From Arenibaculum pallidiluteum (lineage in GTDB: Bacteria > Pseudomonadota > Alphaproteobacteria > Azospirillales > Azospirillaceae), in the NCBI RefSeq assembly GCF_017355985.1, contig NZ_JAFIQU010000003.1, positions 355,884 through 419,883 of the forward strand: 64,000 nucleotides of DNA, given 5' to 3'. Positions 16,862 to 24,485 of this stretch are shown in pieces. The notes under the pieces were generated by a model. The model was not told the origin of the DNA. It did no database searches and worked only from the letters and a program-made list of their open reading frames with translations. Numbering within the stretch: the first letter of the stretch is position 1; every line of letters starts with the position of its first letter. The translations under genes and the position numbers were made by a program.

Positions 16862-18291
16862 ACGCCCTCGACATCGTCCCCACGCTTCTGGCGATCCCTG
16901 CGGCGGCTGCACTCCTGCTGGCCCTTCTGCCCTGCACGGTCCGGGCAGCGGCCGTGGTCGGTGGCGGTGCCTGCGTGGCTCTGCTCGCCACCACCCTCGT
17001 CATGCTGGGGGCGGAGCGGGGAGCGGGCGAGCTGTTCCTTGTCGATCGGCTGAACCTCCACCTGTTGGTGCTGACCGCCCTCATTGCGGCCGCCACGGCT
17101 CCGGTCTCGGCAGGGGCAATCGCGCGCGAGGTCGAAGCGACCCGCCTGTCGCACCGGGGTGGCCGGCTGTTCCATGCCCTGTTCCAGGCCTTCCTCGCCG
17201 CTGCGATGCTGGCCCTGGCCGCGAACAATCTCGTTCTGCTGTGGATCGCAGTAGAGGCGGCCGTGCTGGCCTGCGCCGCGATGTTCTCGCTCTGGCGCAC
17301 GCCCAGGAGCCTCGCCGCGTGCTGGAGCCTTCTCGTGATGTGCGGAGCGGGCCTCGGCCTGGCGTTGCTCGGAACGGTGCTTGTCTACGCGGCGGCCCAG
17401 CCTGCAACGGGCGCCGGCATGCCCGCCCTGACCTGGTCCCGCGTGTTGGAAGTATCGGCCGAGGCGGATCCCGCGCTGCTGAGCCTCGGCTTCGTCCCGG
17501 TGCTGCTCGGCTATGGCGCGGTGGCTGGGCTGGCACCGATGAACGGCTGGCTGGCCCGCGCCCACGGCCAGGGCGCCGCGCCGGTCGGCGCCGTTCTTTC
17601 GGGGCTGCTCCTGAACGTCGCGCTCCTGGCAATGCTGCGCTTCAAGATGCTGCTGGCGGCCAGCAGCGCCGGCCTGAAGCCCGGCGGCCTCCTGATCGGG
17701 CTAGGGCTCGTCTCCGCCCTGGCGGCGGTCGTGATGCTGCACCGCTGCCGCGACATGCGGCATCTGCTCGCCTTCAGCTCGGCCCAGCACATGGGGCTGG
17801 CGACCGTGGCCTTCGGTCTCGGCGGGACGGCAGGCAACGTGGCGGGCCTGCTCCAAGTCACCCTGCACGCGCTGACCAAGTCGGCCCTGTTCGCAGCGCT
17901 CGGCCCGGCAGGGCGGGACGCGGATCGGCGTGGTACGGAGGGCCGGGCGCGCGCGCCGGGCCTGCGCTGGGCCGTTCTCGCCGGCGTCGTGGCGGTTGCG
18001 GGCCTCCCGCCCTTCGGCCTGTTCGCCAGCGCTTTCCTGATCGTGACCGCCGCCGCCGCGCACTCGCCATTCCTTGCGGCTGCGGTGCTGCTGGGCCTGG
18101 TCGCGGCGCTGGTGGCGCTGGCAGCACGCCTGCCGGCGGCATGGGCATCCGAGTCCTGTGCCGGCCGCATGGTCGACGGCCTTGCCGTCGTACCGGTGTT
18201 CATGCAACTCGGACTGGTCCTGCTCGCGGGGATATGGCTGCCGGAGCCCGTCGCGGTCTGGCTGCGTTCCCTCGCCGAGCAGCTGGGATAG
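16858..18291 (+). CDS. hyfF: Hydrogenase-4 subunit F-like / NuoL-NuoM-type pump subunit
   Basis: The protein has 477 residues, and its ATGA start overlaps the previous stop. It is a second antiporter-like subunit: ALAANNLVLLWIAVEAAVLACAAMFS, GYGAVAGLAPMNGWLARAHGQGAAPVGAVLSGLL, MRHLLAFSSAQHMGLATVAFGLGG and LHALTKSALFAALG carry the family's intramembrane Glu, His and Lys residues. In many relatives the loop motif reads G.APMHTWLPDAH; here it is GLAPMNGWLARAH. Together with the first gene the complex has two pump subunits. The next gene starts about 20 bp downstream. Confidence 0.87.
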   Translation: MNALDIVPTLLAIPAAAALLLALLPCTVRAAAVVGGGACVALLATTLVMLGAERGAGELFLVDRLNLHLLVLTALIAAATAPVSAGAIAREVEATRLSHRGGRLFHALFQAFLAAAMLALAANNLVLLWIAVEAAVLACAAMFSLWRTPRSLAACWSLLVMCGAGLGLALLGTVLVYAAAQPATGAGMPALTWSRVLEVSAEADPALLSLGFVPVLLGYGAVAGLAPMNGWLARAHGQGAAPVGAVLSGLLLNVALLAMLRFKMLLAASSAGLKPGGLLIGLGLVSALAAVVMLHRCRDMRHLLAFSSAQHMGLATVAFGLGGTAGNVAGLLQVTLHALTKSALFAALGPAGRDADRRGTEGRARAPGLRWAVLAGVVAVAGLPPFGLFASAFLIVTAAAAHSPFLAAAVLLGLVAALVALAARLPAAWASESCAGRMVDGLAVVPVFMQLGLVLLAGIWLPEPVAVWLRSLAEQLG

Positions 18292-18310
18292 CGCTGGATC
18301 GGGGGGAAGG

Positions 18311-19816
18311 GTGCTGGACTTCATCGCGTCCCTTGGACCGGCCGTGCCCGGGCATCATCCGGTGCCGCGCCATCGGCTCGACCGGGAGGCCTGGATAGCC
18401 CTGGTGCTGAGGCTCGGCGAGGAGCCCGGCTGGACCCTGCTCGGCGAGTGGGCGGAGCAGGATCGCGTCCATTGCTGCCTGTGCGACGAGGCCGGCCACG
18501 TCGTCGTCGCGACGCTGGATTGCCCGGAAGGGCGCTTCCCGAGCCTGAGCCTCGCGCGGCCAGGCGCCGTCCGGCTGGAGCGGGCGATCCAGGATCTCTT
18601 CGGGCTGAACGCCGAGGCGCTGACGGATCCGCGTCCTTGGCTCGATCACGACGCATGGCCGGTGCGCCTGCCGCTCTCGGCTGCCCCGCCGCCGCCGCTC
18701 GGCAATCCGGAGCCCTATCCCTTCCTGCCGGCCGAGGGCGAGGGGCTGCATGTCATCCCGTTCGGGCCCGTGCACGGCACCGTCGCGGAACCCACCCATC
18801 TGCGGCTCACGGCCCATGGTGAGACAATCGTACGGTTCGAGGCGCGTCTCGGCTTCGCGCATCGCGGCATCGAATCGCTGGTGGTGGGGCGCGGCGTCGA
18901 GGCTGCGGCCCGGCTGGTCGCCCGCCTGTCCGGTGATTCCACCGTCGCGCACGCGCTGGCCTTCGCCCAAGCCGTCGAGGCGGCGACCGGGACCGCGCCG
19001 CCGCCCCGGGCGGTCTGGCTGCGTGCGCTCCTCGCGGAACTGGAGCGCATCGCCAATCATCTCGGTGACTTCGGGGCCACCTGCGGCGAGGCCGGCGTCC
19101 CCTTCATCGAGGCCGAATGCGCCCTGCTGCGCGAGCGGGTCGCGGTCGCGGCCGAGGCCGCCTTCGGGCACCGCCTGATGATGGACCGCGTGGTGCCCGG
19201 CGGCGTCGCCGTCGACCTGACGGCGGAGGCCGCGCACGAGATCGATGCCGCGCTGCAGGCGGTCCGGGATGGCTTCCTGCCGCTGGTCCGGCTCTATGAC
19301 GCAAGGGAGTCGCTGCAGGACAGGACGGTGGGAACCGGATGCGTCGCCCGCGACCAGGCGATGCGCTTCGGCGCCGGGGGGTTCGTGGGACGCGCCTGTG
19401 GCCTGGGGCGTGATGCGCGTCGCCTCCCCGGCTATGCGCCCTATCCCGAACTTGCCTTCGAGATCCCGGTAGCCGAAGAGGGGGACGCGGATGCAAGGCT
19501 GAGCGTCCGCGCCCGCGAGGTCGTCGAGAGCCTGTCCCTGGCGGAGCAGATCCTCGACCGCCTGCCGGACGGGCCGGTCCTGGCCGCGGTCGACGCCTGC
19601 GCCGGGGAAGGACTGGCGCTGGTGGAATCGTTCCGGGGCGAGGTGATGACCTGGGTGCGGCTGGCCGAGGACGGCACGATCCTGCGCTGCCACCCCCGCG
19701 ACCCCTCGTGGCTGCAGTGGCCCCTGCTCGAGGCCGCGATCGAGCGGAGCGCCGTCTCGGATCTCTCCCTGTGCTACAGGTCCTTCAACTGCACCTGCGC
19801 GGGGCACGATCTCTGA
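18311..19816 (+). CDS. hyfG: Hydrogenase-4 subunit G-like / NuoCD-type large subunit lacking [NiFe] ligands
   Basis: The protein has about 501 residues from GTG 18311, preceded by GGGGGGAAGG. Residues 1-140 are NuoC-like (30 kDa), and the rest is NuoD/HycE-like: LGFAHRGIESLVVGRG, LLAELERIANHLGDFGATCGEAGV and CVARDQAMRFGAGGFVGRACG. Where [NiFe] group 4 enzymes have RxCGxC this protein reads R205-L-S-G-D-S210, so both cysteines are serines. The C-terminus ends SFNCTCAGHDL rather than DPCxxC. It therefore should not bind the [NiFe] cofactor and fits the 'energy-converting hydrogenase-related' (Ehr) complexes between hydrogenase and complex I. The actual electron donor and acceptor are unknown. 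Confidence 0.9.
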   Translation: MLDFIASLGPAVPGHHPVPRHRLDREAWIALVLRLGEEPGWTLLGEWAEQDRVHCCLCDEAGHVVVATLDCPEGRFPSLSLARPGAVRLERAIQDLFGLNAEALTDPRPWLDHDAWPVRLPLSAAPPPPLGNPEPYPFLPAEGEGLHVIPFGPVHGTVAEPTHLRLTAHGETIVRFEARLGFAHRGIESLVVGRGVEAAARLVARLSGDSTVAHALAFAQAVEAATGTAPPPRAVWLRALLAELERIANHLGDFGATCGEAGVPFIEAECALLRERVAVAAEAAFGHRLMMDRVVPGGVAVDLTAEAAHEIDAALQAVRDGFLPLVRLYDARESLQDRTVGTGCVARDQAMRFGAGGFVGRACGLGRDARRLPGYAPYPELAFEIPVAEEGDADARLSVRAREVVESLSLAEQILDRLPDGPVLAAVDACAGEGLALVESFRGEVMTWVRLAEDGTILRCHPRDPSWLQWPLLEAAIERSAVSDLSLCYRSFNCTCAGHDL

Positions 19817-20505
19817 TGCTGGTACGCATTCTCGGAAACCTCCTGCGCCGCCCGCCGGTGATTCCGGGACCCGGTCCAGCGCCGGGCGCCGAGGCCGAGC
19901 TCGCGGCACGCCTGGACCGGCTCTCCCATGTCCGGCTGGGTCGCAGCCTCGCGATCCGGCAGATCGACGCGGGGTCCTGCAATGGCTGCGAGCTGGAGAT
20001 CTCGGCGCTCGGCAACCGCAAATATGACCTGGAGCGCTTCGGACTCCGTTTCGTGACCTCTCCACGCCATGCCGACGTCCTGCTGGTGACCGGGCCCGTC
20101 ACCCACAACATGCGCGAGGCGCTCTACAGGACCTGGCAGGCGACACCCGACCCGAAATGGGTCGTCGCCTGCGGTGCCTGCGCGCTCGACGGCGGCGTCT
20201 TCAGGGGGAGCTACGGCGTGGCCGGCGGCATCGATCAGGTTGTGCCGGTCCATCTGCGAATCTCCGGCTGCCCGCCGAGCCCGGCGGAGATTTTGGCAGG
20301 GCTCGTGGCCCTGATCGAGCATTCGGCCCGGCCGGGCTCAGCGGTCGGGGTTGGACCGCGGGAAGAGAGCGTGGCCGATGTCGCGCAGGAAACGGTCGAA
20401 CCGCCGCGCGTCGCGGGCGGCGTCGGCATTCATGAAGCCCATGGCGCCGGTCAGGTTCTTGCCGCCCCAGCAGAGCGCGGCCCTGACCGTGATCTCGGAA
20501 GCTGA
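19816..20505 (+). CDS. hyfI: Hydrogenase-4 subunit I-like / NuoB-type iron-sulfur subunit
   Basis: The protein has 229 residues; the ATG overlaps the previous TGA by one base. The NuoB/HyfI core covers residues about 35-175, with cluster cysteines in SCNGCELE (C55, C58), ACGACALDGG (C119, C122) and GCPPSPAEIL (C152), enough for the N2-type [4Fe-4S] cluster. The last 50-55 residues (from about VGVGPREESV) do not look like the family. They are read antisense through the 3' end of the convergent lipoprotein gene, so the native stop may have been lost. It is the last gene of the operon; no accessory or maturation genes follow. Confidence 0.88.
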   Translation: MLVRILGNLLRRPPVIPGPGPAPGAEAELAARLDRLSHVRLGRSLAIRQIDAGSCNGCELEISALGNRKYDLERFGLRFVTSPRHADVLLVTGPVTHNMREALYRTWQATPDPKWVVACGACALDGGVFRGSYGVAGGIDQVVPVHLRISGCPPSPAEILAGLVALIEHSARPGSAVGVGPREESVADVAQETVEPPRVAGGVGIHEAHGAGQVLAAPAERGPDRDLGS

Positions 20506-20880
20506 GGGCTTGGTTCCCGGGAACCGCCCGGCGCAGACATCGCCGTCCGTCATCCCGGCGGCAGGATTGAAGACGAACACCGTTCGGTAGTCTCCGAGCC
20601 GGCCCGGGGGAACATCGGCCGTCGTGAAGCGCAGGCCGATGCCACCGGTCGACCGGCGCAGGCTGTCGAGCACCATTCCAGAGAGCCGGTCCGGAGCGAA
20701 CCCGTCGATCGCTCCGTGAATGCGCACCGGCATTCCATGCTCGGCCGTGCCCGCGCTTACGGTCTCCGGACGGTAGGCCGGGTCGACCGTGCCCTGGGTG
20801 ACGCGCCCGAAGTCGCCGCAGCCCGTGATCGGCAGCAGCGCGGCAAGCCCGGGGAGCAGGCGCAGGAGTCGGAACGGCAT
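20338..20880 (-). CDS. Putative lipoprotein of unknown function
   Basis: The protein has 180 residues from the ATG at 20880, chosen because it begins a lipoprotein signal (MPFRLLRLLPGLAALLPITGC) with the lipid-attachment cysteine at about residue 21. The mature part is hydrophilic and contains two further cysteines (DVCAGRF, ALCWGGK) that may form a disulfide. I do not recognise the family. The gene lies 34 bp downstream of the ExeA-type ATPase on the same strand, so co-transcription is likely. Its last 168 bp overlap the convergent iron-sulfur subunit gene. Confidence 0.7.
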   Translation of the reverse strand: MPFRLLRLLPGLAALLPITGCGDFGRVTQGTVDPAYRPETVSAGTAEHGMPVRIHGAIDGFAPDRLSGMVLDSLRRSTGGIGLRFTTADVPPGRLGDYRTVFVFNPAAGMTDGDVCAGRFPGTKPSASEITVRAALCWGGKNLTGAMGFMNADAARDARRFDRFLRDIGHALFPRSNPDR

Positions 20881-20914
20881 TCGGGGCGATCGGGCCAGGT
20901 GACTGCGCTTCCGG

Positions 20915-23620
20915 TCAGTTGCGGCGGAACGTGCCGAGATCGATCGGCGCGGCGCGGGACGTGCCCGCGCCGGCGCGTGCGCCGCGGAGCCGCAGCAGCA
21001 TCGCCACGTCCTCATGGCCGGCCTGGGTCGCATAGCTCAATGCGCTGCGCCCGCCCGTCGTGGTGGCGTCGATGTCGGCGCCGTTGTCCAGAAGCTGGCG
21101 CACGATGTCCAGCTGGCCACGCTCGGCGGCTACCATCAGGGCCGTCCGTCCGTCGACGCTTTGGGCGTTCACGGCCGCGCCGGAGTCGAGCAGCGCACGC
21201 ACCGAGCCGGGGTCGCCCGCTGATGCGGCAAGCATCAGCGCGGTCTGGCCCGTGCGGCTCCGCGCGTTCGCCCCAGCGCCGGCCTGGAGCAGGAGCCGCA
21301 GAGATTCGGTTCTGCCGCGCTCGGCCGCCAGCATCAGCGGGGTCTTGCCGTCCGGCATCTCCACGTCGAGCCGCCGCCCGTCACGGATCACCCCGCGCAG
21401 CACCTCGGGTCGGTCGATCGCCGCAAGGATCGCCTCGCGGTTGTCGAAGGCGTTCGGCGCGACGGGCGCGGGCGGCTGTTGCGCCGCAGGGGTTGCCGTC
21501 TGCGGGTTGGCGGGGACCGCCTGGCCCGGCGCGGCAGGCTCCCGGTAGCCCGGCGGCAGCCGCAGCACCTGATCGCTGGACGGGACAGGCGTCAGCGCCG
21601 CAACGGCCTGATCCGGCTCCGCCTGACTGGGTTCGGCCTGCGCCTCGGTACGGGTCCGGCGGTCAAGGGCGTCGAGCCGCTCGCGGAACGTCTGGTCCGC
21701 GGGGTCGACGCTGAGACCGCGCTCGAAATGGCGGCGGGCGCTCTCGATGTCGGCGCGCTGCTCTGCCGTCGTGCCCCAGTTCAGATACATGGCCTTGATG
21801 CGGGCCAGAACCTGCGCGGCTTCGGGATTCCCGGGATCGATCGCAACGATCCGGCGATAGGTCTCGAAGGCGTTGCTGCCGGCCGGCGTCGTAAGATAGC
21901 GGGCCTGAAGCCAACGTTCGGCCTGGGTCAGCAACTCGGCGATCTCGGCGCGCGATGCCGTGGCGGGCGGCTCCGGCGGCGGCATGGCCGCGACCTGTTC
22001 CGGCTGCCCGGGCGCGGCGGGCGGCGGGGCCGGCTGTGCGGACGGCGCCTGTTGCGCGCCCGGCGGAACGGCCTGGGCCGGCGCGGGAGCTGTCGGCGAC
22101 GACAGGTCCGGCCGGTTCGCGCCCATGGGCGCGGGCGGCTGCGCGGAGGCCGTGAGGTCGACCGCAGGAGGCGCCGGCTCGGGCGCGCGAATCTCGCCTT
22201 CCGAGGCGGGTGCCTCGGGCGGGACGGGGGGCGGCGCCGCGCGGACTGGGACCGTCGTCGGCGCGCTGGACGGATCGATTCCGGCCGAGGAGCGGGCCGC
22301 GGTGCTGCCCTCCCATGGAGGTGCTTCGCCGAAGGCCGCTTCGTAGAGCCGGTCGAGCGGCCGGCTGTCCGAGAGCGCGAGGCCAGCGCCGGCACCCAGC
22401 AGGACTGCCAGCAGCGCCATGGCCGCCCAGCGGCCCGCGCCGGCGCGTCGCCGTTCGGGGACGGCGTATGGGGCGGGGCGCCCGTGCGGGGTCGCCGGGC
22501 GCAGGACCGCGGCCGGGCCTGACCCGGCCGGTGCCATGCCCGTGGAGAGCGGCGCCGCACCGCCGTGGTTCCGCACCTCCTGCTGTGGCGCGGGGCGCGG
22601 GACGGCCTGGGCCGTGCCGGCAGCATCGGCGGATCCGGCGCGGAGCTGGTTGGGATAGGCGGGCTGCGTCGGAGGTTCGGCGGGCCTGGGTTCGAAGCGC
22701 GGCATCGCCTCGATGGGCACGCCAAAGGCGGTCTCGATGCCGCGGCGTGGCGCCGGCTCCTGGATCTCGGTGGGGATCTCCGGCTCGTCCTCGCGGGCAT
22801 CCGGCAGCTCGATGCCGAGGCTTCGGGCGGCGGCCTCGACCCTCGCGACACCGATGCGCTCCTCGCGCTTCTCCTCGGCCATGCGCAGGCATTGCCCGCA
22901 GATCGTGCTGATCACCCCCGGAAGGCCGCCGGAGTACTCGTGCACCTTGTCGAGTGCTGGTCCGTCGAAGAGCTCGTCCCGCCTCGCCCCGGCCGCGCGC
23001 AGGCGCTCGCGCACGAAGGTCTCGGTATGGCTCCGGTCCAGCGGACCCAGATGGTAGGCGACGCCGAACGCCTTCATCGCGGCGGCGAGGTCCGGCTCGG
23101 CGAGCATGCGTTCGAGGACCGGCTCGCCGGAGAGCAGGACCTGGAGGTAGCGGCCGGTCTCGGTATCGGTCCGGGCCAGCTCGAAAAGGTCGGCTATCGC
23201 CGGAAGGTCCAGGCGGTGCGCGTCATCCACGACGAGCACACCGTGCCCTGCATCCTCGAGCCGGCGCTCGAGCTGCTCGACGAGCTGCTCCAGCGTCTCG
23301 CCCTCGTTCGCATCCGGGCGCGCCAGCCCGTCGAGCTGGGTCCGCGCAGCCATGATCAGGTCCTCGACGCCCATTCCGGACGTGGCCGTGGCGGCCAGGA
23401 CCATGCCCCCCTCGGCCTCGAGGTGATCGAGCAGAGCGTTGAGCAGCGTCGTCTTGCCGACGCCGGTTTCACCGTACAGCGCCATCAGGCGCTTGCGTGC
23501 GAGCAGCGCCAGGAAGAAGCCGTTGTAGACTTCGCTATGATCGGCCGAGGCAAAGGACGGGCGCGCGCTGGTCGAGACCTCGAAGGGGTCCTTCCGAATG
23601 CCGAAGCGGCTGTTCTTCAT
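20915..23620 (-). CDS. ExeA/GspA-type AAA ATPase with transmembrane segment, TPR-like region and C-terminal ankyrin repeats
   Basis: The protein has 901 residues. Residues 1-270 form the ExeA-type ATPase: MKNSRFGIRKDPFEVS, Walker A GETGVGKTT (50-58) and Walker B VLVVDDAH (128-135). A Pro/Ala-rich linker leads to one transmembrane segment at about 397-416. The periplasmic part has more Pro/Ala-rich sequence, a TPR-like stretch at about 535-650 (TYRRIVAIDPGNPEAAQVLARI) and four to five ankyrin repeats at about 735-890 (GKTPLMLAAERGRTESLRLLLQAGA). ExeA proteins use ATP hydrolysis to help envelope complexes assemble, normally through a peptidoglycan-binding tail. The relatives seen in PEP-CTERM/exopolysaccharide loci are the closest functional guess. 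It sits beside an export locus. Confidence 0.85.
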   Translation of the reverse strand: MKNSRFGIRKDPFEVSTSARPSFASADHSEVYNGFFLALLARKRLMALYGETGVGKTTLLNALLDHLEAEGGMVLAATATSGMGVEDLIMAARTQLDGLARPDANEGETLEQLVEQLERRLEDAGHGVLVVDDAHRLDLPAIADLFELARTDTETGRYLQVLLSGEPVLERMLAEPDLAAAMKAFGVAYHLGPLDRSHTETFVRERLRAAGARRDELFDGPALDKVHEYSGGLPGVISTICGQCLRMAEEKREERIGVARVEAAARSLGIELPDAREDEPEIPTEIQEPAPRRGIETAFGVPIEAMPRFEPRPAEPPTQPAYPNQLRAGSADAAGTAQAVPRPAPQQEVRNHGGAAPLSTGMAPAGSGPAAVLRPATPHGRPAPYAVPERRRAGAGRWAAMALLAVLLGAGAGLALSDSRPLDRLYEAAFGEAPPWEGSTAARSSAGIDPSSAPTTVPVRAAPPPVPPEAPASEGEIRAPEPAPPAVDLTASAQPPAPMGANRPDLSSPTAPAPAQAVPPGAQQAPSAQPAPPPAAPGQPEQVAAMPPPEPPATASRAEIAELLTQAERWLQARYLTTPAGSNAFETYRRIVAIDPGNPEAAQVLARIKAMYLNWGTTAEQRADIESARRHFERGLSVDPADQTFRERLDALDRRTRTEAQAEPSQAEPDQAVAALTPVPSSDQVLRLPPGYREPAAPGQAVPANPQTATPAAQQPPAPVAPNAFDNREAILAAIDRPEVLRGVIRDGRRLDVEMPDGKTPLMLAAERGRTESLRLLLQAGAGANARSRTGQTALMLAASAGDPGSVRALLDSGAAVNAQSVDGRTALMVAAERGQLDIVRQLLDNGADIDATTTGGRSALSYATQAGHEDVAMLLRLRGARAGAGTSRAAPIDLGTFRRN

Positions 23621-23747
23621 GTGGACGCTACACTCGTGTTCCGGGCCCGGTAGGCTCGGACTTTAGCAACGCGCGAGGCGATAGCGACGCGTGAAAACGG
23701 ATGAGCCCGGGAAAGCAAGGAGGCACCCCCTGCGAAGCCCGCCGGAA

Positions 23748-23828
23748 AAGAAAAAGGCCGCCCGGAGAGCGGCCTGAGTTTAGGGAGGAAACGCCCAACA
23801 AGGGCGATGCAGCAAGGTCGTTGCTGCA
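23748..23828 (-). ncRNA. Putative trans-acting small RNA with UUUCCUCCCU anti-Shine-Dalgarno motif (alpha-r14-like), copy 2
   Basis: The predicted RNA of about 80 nt begins with hairpin GCAGCAA/TTGCTGC (23809-23827), then hairpin CGCCC/GGGCG (23792-23806). An unpaired TTTCCTCCCTAAACTCA follows (core at 23782-23794), then a terminator hairpin GGCCGCTC/GGGCGGCC with TTTTTCTTTT. It shares the exact 13-base word GCGTTTCCTCCCT, and the same placement between hairpin and terminator, with the candidate at 13078-13152. A good promoter precedes it. By analogy with alphaproteobacterial CCUCC-motif RNAs it would base-pair with ribosome binding sites; targets are unknown. Confidence 0.65.
23756..23774 (-). 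terminator. Rho-independent terminator of the second small RNA
   Basis: An 8-bp stem (one G-T pair) with a three-base loop, followed on the minus strand by TTTTTCTTTT. Confidence 0.75.
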
Positions 23829-23834
23829 ATGCAC

Positions 23835-23862
23835 AAGATAGGGCCGGCGCCGTGCGGGACAA
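23835..23862 (-). promoter_or_regulatory. Sigma-70-type promoter of the second small RNA
   Basis: On the minus strand TTGTCC (23862-23857) and TATCTT (23840-23835) are separated by 16 bp. Read with the flanking C they match the alphaproteobacterial CTTGAC-N17-CTATAT pattern well. The predicted start near 23828 is one base before the first hairpin. Confidence 0.55.
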
Positions 23863-24001
23863 GGGGCTAATCGCAGGCCGGGCACATGACCCCGGCATTT
23901 GGGTCCAGGTGTTGCGCCGAGGCCTCAGTGACGTGGCAGGAACCGCGCCGAAGCGCGGCGGGGGCCACCTGCCACATGGCAAGCGGCCCGCGCTCGGCCG
24001 C

Positions 24002-24193
24002 TCACGGCTGCGCCTTGGGCGGAAGCGCATTGTCCGGACGTGATCCTTCGGCGTCGCGCGCTGCGGGAAGCCCGTCCCCCTCCGGTTCCGGGACGCCGCC
24101 CGGCGCGTAGGGCGGCATGGAATCGTTCGTCGGGTGCTGCGGCGACTTAGGCTTGCCCGCCGCGGGTGTTGAGTTCTTCTCGTGGCTCGTCAT
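24002..24193 (-). CDS. Small hydrophilic hypothetical protein (63 aa)
   Basis: The ATG at 24193 is preceded by AAAGGAGGACCCC, one of the strongest ribosome sites in the window, which supports a real gene. The product is entirely hydrophilic and rich in Pro, Lys, Asp and Glu (PPYAPGGVPEPEGDGLPAARD), probably disordered, with no signal peptide or membrane segment. No family is recognised. It is divergent from the SDR gene at 24486 and could be a stress- or envelope-associated small protein, but no function can be assigned. Confidence 0.6.
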   Translation of the reverse strand: MTSHEKNSTPAAGKPKSPQHPTNDSMPPYAPGGVPEPEGDGLPAARDAEGSRPDNALPPKAQP

Positions 24194-24485
24194 GGGGTCC
24201 TCCTTTCCTGCAGTTTGGGGCGCCGGCCTCGCGGTCACAGACGGGCAATGGTGGTAAGCGCCAGGCGTGCCGCGGAGAAGGCGGGTGAACGCGAACCGGA
24301 CGCTGCCGCAGGGAGGCTCCAGCGCGGGCTTTCAGGAATCGCGGGCGGCATCCCATGCGACCTCCGAGCGCCGCCCCGATCGGTGGCCCCCCGAACGGCG
24401 CGCGGCATCCTCCATAATGCGGCATGACGCAGGCTGCGGAATCCGGCGAGCCTTCGCCGCCGTACGGCCAGGAGGGACGGGTGGG

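Larger units (their letters stand above)
23621..24001. other. 381-bp intergenic stretch containing a putative small RNA
   Basis: No protein gene is supported. It holds the small RNA and its promoter on the minus strand (23748-23862) and the leader of the ExeA-type ATPase gene. The rest, 23863-24001, is G+C-rich and shows nothing distinctive. Confidence 0.5.
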
